In this document: positions 58,379 through 64,000 of the stretch, piece after piece | Layout of the letters: each line of letters begins with the position of its first letter | How positions within the stretch are numbered: position 1 is the stretch's first letter | Origin: an uncultured Burkholderiales bacterium | GTDB lineage: Bacteria; Pseudomonadota; Gammaproteobacteria; Burkholderiales; Eutrophovitaceae | Assembly (NCBI GenBank): GCA_951812315.1 | Contig: CATOSA010000030.1 | Coordinates: 1-64,000 of the forward strand | Direction of reading: 5' to 3' | DNA: 64,000 nt | Notes under the pieces: model-generated | Told to the model about the DNA's origin: nothing | Database searches by the model: none | What the model saw: the letters and a program-made list of their open reading frames with translations, nothing else | Position numbers and translations under genes: made by a program

Positions 58379-58513
58379 TCAATATCGGCGCAAATCAAAA
58401 ACCAAACGAGAGCAATGTCTTGTACTTTCGACAAGCGATTGCGACACAGTACATTCGCACACACCATTGTTGGACAGATCGCTTGAGCACGTATCAGCCC
58501 TAATCTCCAATTG

Positions 58514-59734
58514 TCACTCGGTTACCGGCCGATTTTCTCTGATCCACGACGACAATTGTTCTGCAACGTAGGCATGGCCCGCCTCGTTAATGTGAGAATC
58601 GTCGACAAAATGAATGCCTTGTGGGCGCGAAGTATTGTTACCGCCAAGATCGAGCAGCGCCACGTTCCGGTTATCTGCCAATCGATGCATGCTTGGAAAA
58701 TCTTTTGGCTCCCGCAACGGCAATCGGACAAAGAGCAGTGGTATTTCGGCGCGCCTGGCATCGGCGACAATCGCCTCGAAGACAGCCTGATTGAGTGACC
58801 ACCATTCACCAACCGGATAGCTAAAACCGATTTCCCTGACTGCGCTTCGCCGAAGTCCAGTCCAGATACCCGAGTAAGTCTCAAGGAACCTCAATAATCC
58901 ATTCGGTCTGTCATTCCCAACTTGGGGGCGTAGTTCTCCGTTCTCCACCACAAAGGTTGGCTTGTTGAATCCCTCGGCACTACGATGCGCGTAAAAACAG
59001 CGATCCAGGTCGTTATCAATGAAAGCAACAATAACAAGTGCCGGTTCGAGGCGGAGAGCCTGATGCCGAAGGCTCATCCACATTTGATCAAGACCGAACC
59101 CGGGCTGTGCCAGATTGTAGACGGCAAAATTATCTCCCAGCGTTGTAGCGACTAACTCCCCGAATGTTTCTTCATACCCAACGCCGGTTCCCCATGCAAA
59201 TGAATCGCCAATCAACGCAATAATCTTGCGGTTGATCGGTTGTTCAAAGTTCCATCCGCTGCGAAACCCCTGTTCGTTTGACTTGTAGCTGTCACGTTCA
59301 CCCGAGATGCTCCACGTAAACTCGTTTTCCGAATGCATACGCCAGCCCGTGTGGATGTCTGAAACAAAAGTTCGGCTTTCCCGATTCTCGAACTCGCCGA
59401 CATAAGTACGCGGGCGAGGGAGGAAAGGGTCAAAAACGCGTACGTATCGAATGACGCCTTCGACCAATGCGACTCCGATCACAAGAGATGTGACGGCAAC
59501 GAAAGCGTTTACCGTCTTGCGATACTTGAAAATCGAGCGCCCCATTACCAAAGCAATACCAACGAAGATTGTCGGCCACTGAAAGGCAAAGAAAAACAGC
59601 ACACCAATGACAGTATCGATGTGTCCGTCGTCGGTTAACGGCTCCAATGTCCATTTATTTACCGATACTCCCGCGATGACGAGAAGCCAGCCAACCAGTC
59701 TGGTAAGCAACTTTGACGTTCGCTGATTACGCAT
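58514..59734 (-). CDS. Membrane-anchored SGNH/GDSL hydrolase
   Basis: About 406 residues. Three N-terminal hydrophobic segments (near 10-30, 40-65, 75-95) anchor it; the rest is periplasmic. SGNH blocks are present: Ser in ALIGDSFAWGTGVGYEE, Gly/Asn blocks in LAQPGFGLDQ and VAFIDNDLDRCF, and His in DDSHINEAGHAYV. Esterase or acyltransferase on a polysaccharide or lipid is possible. Start ATG 59734 (MRNQ) chosen over TTG 59749. Ends convergent with nothing; the following gene is on the same strand. Confidence 0.8.
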   Translation of the reverse strand: MRNQRTSKLLTRLVGWLLVIAGVSVNKWTLEPLTDDGHIDTVIGVLFFFAFQWPTIFVGIALVMGRSIFKYRKTVNAFVAVTSLVIGVALVEGVIRYVRVFDPFLPRPRTYVGEFENRESRTFVSDIHTGWRMHSENEFTWSISGERDSYKSNEQGFRSGWNFEQPINRKIIALIGDSFAWGTGVGYEETFGELVATTLGDNFAVYNLAQPGFGLDQMWMSLRHQALRLEPALVIVAFIDNDLDRCFYAHRSAEGFNKPTFVVENGELRPQVGNDRPNGLLRFLETYSGIWTGLRRSAVREIGFSYPVGEWWSLNQAVFEAIVADARRAEIPLLFVRLPLREPKDFPSMHRLADNRNVALLDLGGNNTSRPQGIHFVDDSHINEAGHAYVAEQLSSWIRENRPVTE

Positions 59735-60015
59735 AATTACCGCCTGCAAACATTGATTGACGAGCTACTAATCCAACCATCAACAATCATTGTCGCTCTC
59801 TGCGTCCGATGCCGAATTCGTAACCGGATCAACATAGATGGATAACATTCGCAATCAATATCGTGGAAGCCAAACATTGGCCGCCTTTTAACACAATTCC
59901 AATCTGCCCTACTTCCAAGCTACCCCCGGGCTTGTGCATCTGGAAACATTCGCTCTACACGTCCTGGCTGCGGCGCAAATAATCCGGAATGGCGAACGAA
60001 ACCAGGTGCGTGAAC

Positions 60016-60047
60016 AAAAAAAATCGGCGCCGCTTTCGGCGCCGATT
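60016..60047 (-). terminator. Rho-independent terminator of the outer-membrane protein gene
   Basis: On the minus strand, a stem AATCGGCGCC/GGCGCCGATT (60022-60031 with 60038-60047), loop of six, is followed by eight T (A8 at 60016-60023 on the plus strand). Strong, 18 bp after the stop at 60065. Confidence 0.85.
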
Positions 60048-60064
60048 CAGCTTTCAGACCAAGC

Positions 60065-60910
60065 CTAGAAGAAGTACTTCGCGTAAAACAACAACCCGGT
60101 AATGTCCATATCTACCTTTCCGTCCAACCCAGACTGGCCGCATCAGTCCCTGCCGCCTCAACACGGTAGGTCACATGGTTGTACCCGAGTCCGAAGCCAA
60201 CGTGCTTGAACGGATTCCATTCAACGCCGAAATACGTGTCGGCCAGACCGCCCGTAAACTCGTCGTACTCCAGATAGAAAACATCGACACGGGACAATAT
60301 TTTCCAGTTTTTCGCCGTTGCTACGTCAAGGCGAAAGCCAATTACTGGAAGCGGCGCCGTGAATTCCTCCGCCTCCTGAAGCGCGAATCCCTGAGAATCA
60401 ATTGTGAGTCCTATCGAGGTTACGTGTAATCCGCCAGATATCGCAAGTCGCACCCGGTCATCCTGGAGCACTGCGTAGGCATAGTCGATATTCGCAAAAG
60501 TAAGATTGAGCCCGGTTTCGAGGGTAGTACCAGCCGGATAAGTAGTGTTCCCGATCGTCAGATCCTGATCGAGTGTGCGAATCCCTTCGCGATTATTCAC
60601 AAAATAGTGGAACTCGATCTGATGGCGGTCGGTCTGTCCCCAACGATAAAGCGTATCGAGCCTGACAGTGTCGAACCTTGACTCCACAGCCAGTGTATTT
60701 TCGAGGTCGATCGCCACGCCCAACCCGGTGTTGGTGTTGTTGATTGTCAATTCCGAACTCGATCTGGACGTGAAGCCACCGATAGAGATGTTGAATTTAT
60801 CCCACTGCCCGCCAGTCGGAACCGGGTCTGCGAAAGCACCGCCAGCGAGCATGGCCAGCGAGCATGGCCAGCCCGGCAAGCAATATACCTCTGAGAAAAT
60901 TAGCAATCAT
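60065..60910 (-). CDS. Outer-membrane beta-barrel protein, two frameshifts
   Basis: About 277 residues repaired. ATG 60910 follows GGAGGCGAAC and gives a signal peptide (MIANFLRGILLAGLAMLAGG) only if one copy of a 13-bp tandem duplication (60841-60853, 60854-60866) is removed. The middle is in one frame: FNISIGGFTSRSSSELTINN, GVAIDLENTLAVESRFDTVR and a run of amphipathic strands. Near 60125 the frame moves again, giving LDGKVDMDITGLLFYAKYFF before the stop, with the terminal Phe typical of barrels. No family assigned. A strong terminator follows. Confidence 0.75.
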
Positions 60911-61406
60911 GTTCGCCTCCTCCGCTAACATTTTAGTCCGACCTCTTATCGTCTGGATAAGATCCCGGACTGATTCAACCGTGGCAACCCCGTACTGGCA
61001 ATGGTGCGGGCAGACCTGTTACCGGTCCACATTACCGCCTTGCCAGCCCCGCGTCCAGTAAGACTTTAGTCCAATTCCCGCAGACTCAGCGGACGTGCCA
61101 CCTGACACCCCCCATATAAGCGATTATGACACTGCTTTGCCCTGGTAGTCCGACCCGTTCCGGTAACTCGAACCCACGCCGTCGAGCGAATGATCAGCAG
61201 AAAAGCGGACCAATCACGACCGGATAATTCACTACTGGATAGAAAACGGTGACGTTCCGGGCGTAACACGAGGCGCAACTGCGCATTCCCATGGGCGGGA
61301 TGATCCTCGTCTGAAGGCTACTACGCATCGACTTCGCTATCCGGATTTCAGGACAACCGTTCAACCCAGATATGGCCGGAAAGAGACCTTGCTAAAAACC
61401 GCAGTA
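60911..61406. other. Intergenic region, no supported gene
   Basis: About 500 bp. A 70-codon minus-strand frame at 61066-61278 lacks a ribosome-binding site and homology. No repeat seen. Confidence 0.4.
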
Positions 61407-62595
61407 CTAGAATGCTTCGCCGATGCTGAGATAAAACAACGCGTCGCCGTCCTCGCCCCAGGCGACGTCGGCACGAATGTTGACTTTGTTCTTGGGTGCC
61501 GCCATCCAGCGCACACCAAAACCGGCAGCCGGCAGCAGATTGTCGTCATTCATCTGGCGAAATGTTTCTGCGACCTGACCGACGCCGGCGAAGATCACGC
61601 CGCCCCAGCGCGGCGTGATCTGTTTGCGCACTTCGCCCTGCACCGCGAACTTGGTCAAGTCCTGATAGCGCCCCACCACGTAGCCCCGAAGATCATTGTC
61701 GGCGCCGAAATAGCACAGGTCGAAAAAGGGCGTATTGCTCGAAGCACCACACAACGAAAATCGCCCCGCCAGCGTGATCGTTTCCGTCGTCGGCCAGTAG
61801 CGATTGGCCTTGATTTTCACGCGATCGTAGTCCACATCGGATCCAAAGTTCTTGGACGGAAAAATTGCATCAATGGTGATGTAGCTGCCGGTACGCGGAT
61901 TCATGTTCAGGTCACGCGTATCCAGACTTGCCGCGAGCGTCGGCCCGGCACTGGCAATGTGCACGCCCTTTTTCAGAATATCCCCAATAGGCTTGTTTCC
62001 GGGCAAAGACACGTTGAGACCTGCCTGCGAGTCAACGTAGCGGTAGCCGCCACCAATGTACCAATTAGCAGAGACGCGCCGCAATACAGTGACGAAGGCG
62101 GCACTCGCCGACTGGTTAATCGGAATGCCAATACCATTGTTTCCTGCATCGCTACCCACGCCGTAGAAATCGTAATTCGCATCCAGGTAACGAAGCCCGC
62201 CGGACACACGCCAACGATCTTCCGAAAAGTTCACCGCGCCGCCAGCGCCGGCAAACCACGTATCGCTGGAATAGTAGCCGGCACCGGCTCCCAGAACAGA
62301 GGGCTGCGAGTTGGCATCGGTCTGAAAGAAACGCGCAGCAACGAGTTGCAGCCCCCCCGCCGATCGCCGGATTTGCTTTTGGTATCGGCAGGAATACCCA
62401 CTCAGGTGCACTTTCGCCATCGGCCGGTTCGCTCAATGTCGTTGAAACAGCCCGGTCTTTCATCGCAGACTCGAGGTCCGGTATATCGACACCTCTGTAG
62501 GTCTCCTCTGCCACTGCCCCCGTCACTGCCAGACCAGTCGCAAGCAATACAGCCGCTGCGCGCTCTGCAACTTTGCAGAATGATATTTGTTTCAT
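61407..62595 (-). CDS. BamA/TamA-like outer-membrane beta-barrel, frameshifted in a G7 run
   Basis: About 395 residues. Signal peptide (ERAAAVLLATGLAVTGAVAE), then a short periplasmic part (PEWVFLPIPKANPAIGGG) and a 16-strand-like barrel: LGAGAGYYSSDTWFAGAGGA, FGADNDLRGYVVGRYQDLTK, the conserved R-G-Y of surface antigen domains, and terminal LFYLSIGEAF. The break is at a run of seven C (plus strand 62352-62358), where removing one base joins the frames. No POTRA domains. Role unknown; surface antigen D15-type assembly or export. The large plus-strand frame here is a shadow. Confidence 0.8.
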
Positions 62596-63028
62596 GTTAT
62601 GTGCATGTCAGTTGCCAGTCTCGACAATTGCAAGTCCTCGCCACCGAACGTACTGCCCTGCAGTTCGAGAACCCAAATGCCAGTTACCCAGCGGACGCTG
62701 CAATCACCGTGCCCATATTACTGGCCGCGCATCGTATACAGTGTTGCCCGTACCATTCTTGTCGCAATTCTGTCGGAGGCAGCACAACCGTGCTCCGTTC
62801 GCTGGTTTGCATCCTGTCGCGCGCGATTCCGAATTCTCCTGAATTGTTTCGTGCGCATGCTTACAAGGTATTTGCACAAACCAGGTATTCGCGCAAACCA
62901 GGAATTCGCACAAAGACTTACGCCTTGCCGCAGCCGCGACAAGGACGCTTCCCGATCCACGCATTTATGACTGCAACAGTCTTTTGGTGTTCACCCGGGA
63001 CATGGCACAATTGTTCAGATGATCGGCT
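62596..63028. other. Intergenic region, no supported gene
   Basis: About 430 bp between divergent envelope genes. It contains a near repeat of CAAACCAGG(T/A)ATTCGC at about 62878 and 62896. No gene supported. Confidence 0.4.
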
Positions 63029-64000
63029 ATGTTTAAACGCCGAGCGACCAATTTTCCTGCTCTCGGCAAGTATACGCAGGAAGGACGAGGAGCCATAAAA
63101 ATCAAACGCGATGTCTGCCGGGTGGCCCGCGCCGCCCATCACGTAATCGTAATCCTGCTGGTCATGTCCCTGACCGCCTGCGCGACAATTCAGGTCAGTG
63201 ACAGGCAAAGCGTGCGTCAGGAACTTGACGACGGCGCGGAGGAGGTCATCGCAACACTGGTTGCCAAAGACGCCAGCCTGAGACAATCGCTGGATGCTGC
63301 CGAGGGCTATTTCGTCGGCCGCATCTCGGGTGCAAAAGTGCCGGTTTTCGGCGCGGCGACGGGGCTCGGCATGTTGTACGACAATCAGGACGAGACGCAA
63401 ACCTACATGAACATTTCGCGCTTCGACGTTGGCGTTGGTCTGGGCGCAGGCACAAACAGGGTGCTGATCCTGTTCAAAGATCGCGAAGCACTGGAGAAGT
63501 TTCGAAGCGGCTTGTGGAAATCCGGTCTCGGCTCCGATGCCGGATTGGGTACCAGCAGTGCTACGGCAACATCAACATCTCTCGTCGACGACACCATCGA
63601 GTTGTACGGCCTGTCCGAGGCCGGCGCCGTGGTGACGGTCAGTGCGCGACTGGTACGTGTGTCGGTCAACGACGACCTCACCAATAACGGTGTGTCTGAA
63701 CTGAGCATTCCGAACATCGGAAGCACCGAGATCGATCAGCAGGTGGAGGGTGCGCCGAGGAAGTGGGAACGCAAGCTGCCTTTTCTGGCGCAGAAGGTTA
63801 TCGATCTGGGATACGAATTGCCATTGCCTTACGGCATCGGCCTGACGTACGCCAATGTTGATCAGGACATGATTCTCGGCGGGCTCGAGGTTGGCATCAA
63901 TGGCCGTGACAAAGTGCCATTCGACCGGGTGTCATTCGAGAACGCGAGCGCAGACAGCGAATCGACCCAGCTCAAGCTCGACGCCTGGCTGTTTCCGTTC
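63029..64000 (+). CDS. SYLF-like lipoprotein with a C-terminal barrel-like region (partial)
   Basis: 324 codons to the window edge without a stop. A lipobox (LLVMSLTAC, near residue 50) marks a lipoprotein. Residues about 60-220 resemble SYLF/YSC84 lipid-binding domains: EVIATLVAKDASLRQSLDAA, GYFVGRISGAKVPVFGAATG, VGVGLGAGTNRVLILFKDRE, then a Ser/Thr-rich loop and VVTVSARLVRVSVN. From about 255, KWERKLPFLAQKVIDLGYEL and PLPYGIGLTYANVDQDMILG look like the start of an outer-membrane barrel-type part. The combination is unusual. Start ATG 63029 is tentative, with a 30-residue leader. Confidence 0.6.
   Translation, partial: MFKRRATNFPALGKYTQEGRGAIKIKRDVCRVARAAHHVIVILLVMSLTACATIQVSDRQSVRQELDDGAEEVIATLVAKDASLRQSLDAAEGYFVGRISGAKVPVFGAATGLGMLYDNQDETQTYMNISRFDVGVGLGAGTNRVLILFKDREALEKFRSGLWKSGLGSDAGLGTSSATATSTSLVDDTIELYGLSEAGAVVTVSARLVRVSVNDDLTNNGVSELSIPNIGSTEIDQQVEGAPRKWERKLPFLAQKVIDLGYELPLPYGIGLTYANVDQDMILGGLEVGINGRDKVPFDRVSFENASADSESTQLKLDAWLFPF

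Noticed and set aside
61389-63098. 569-codon plus-strand frame
   Set aside because: Opposite the BamA-like barrel gene; no domain recognised; composition is that of an antisense frame.

Overview
The window looks like chromosomal DNA of a moderately GC-rich Pseudomonadota (proteobacterium). Class and genus cannot be fixed from the sequence alone. Support comes from Gram-negative outer-membrane beta-barrels, lipoproteins, OxyR/LysR and Lrp regulators, a PAS-GGDEF-EAL protein, a nucleotidyl cyclase/TPR protein and many small-molecule catabolic enzymes. I saw no rRNA, tRNA, CRISPR array or phage genes.

Layout. 0-7 kb: thioredoxin-like protein, a hidden frameshifted hypothetical gene, and two signalling proteins (class III cyclase-TPR; PAS-GGDEF-EAL). 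7.5-14 kb: an overlapping Gfo/Idh/MocA and ThDP-enzyme pair, a GST, an exported methyltransferase and a phospholipase-D lipoprotein. 13.8-16.1 kb: eutBC for ethanolamine ammonia-lyase. 16.1-16.8 kb: a scar where an IS91-type transposase remnant abuts a beheaded S1/P1 nuclease gene. 16.9-22.8 kb: a tightly coupled amidoligase-type operon (circularly permuted ATP-grasp, alpha-E protein, class II amidotransferase-transglutaminase fusion) preceded by an LssY-domain lipoprotein gene. 23-38 kb: catabolic and redox genes (class III aminotransferase, RraA-like, HIBADH-like, MaoC-like, amidohydrolase, Hyi-like isomerase, MltF-like transglycosylase, SDR, cupin, DsbA-like isomerase, GST, LysR). 38-48 kb: CitE-like lyase behind a 195-bp MITE-like element, a broken isocitrate/isopropylmalate-type dehydrogenase, a diguanylate cyclase response regulator, pyrophosphatase, divergent OxyR and peroxiredoxin-glutaredoxin genes, and a tyrosine-catabolism group (hpd, fahA, divergent Lrp regulator). 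48-58 kb: molybdopterin oxidoreductase, hydroxyacid dehydrogenase, HpaI-type aldolase, Tat-exported solute-binding protein, FMN hydroxyacid oxidase, cupin and amidase. 58-64 kb: SGNH hydrolase and three envelope proteins, the last running off the window.

The most distinctive point is that about 17 of some 55 protein genes are interrupted by indels, one by an in-frame TGA. Three of the lesions are short direct duplications (8, 13 and 72 bp), and removing one copy of the 8- or 13-bp unit exactly restores the reading frame. Either the assembly is of low base quality or the genome is decaying; raw reads would decide. The most interesting intact biology is the ATP-grasp/alpha-E/amidotransferase-transglutaminase operon. 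There the usual N-terminal Cys nucleophile of the amidotransferase is Ser, and the ATGA start/stop overlap makes a Cys codon at that position impossible.
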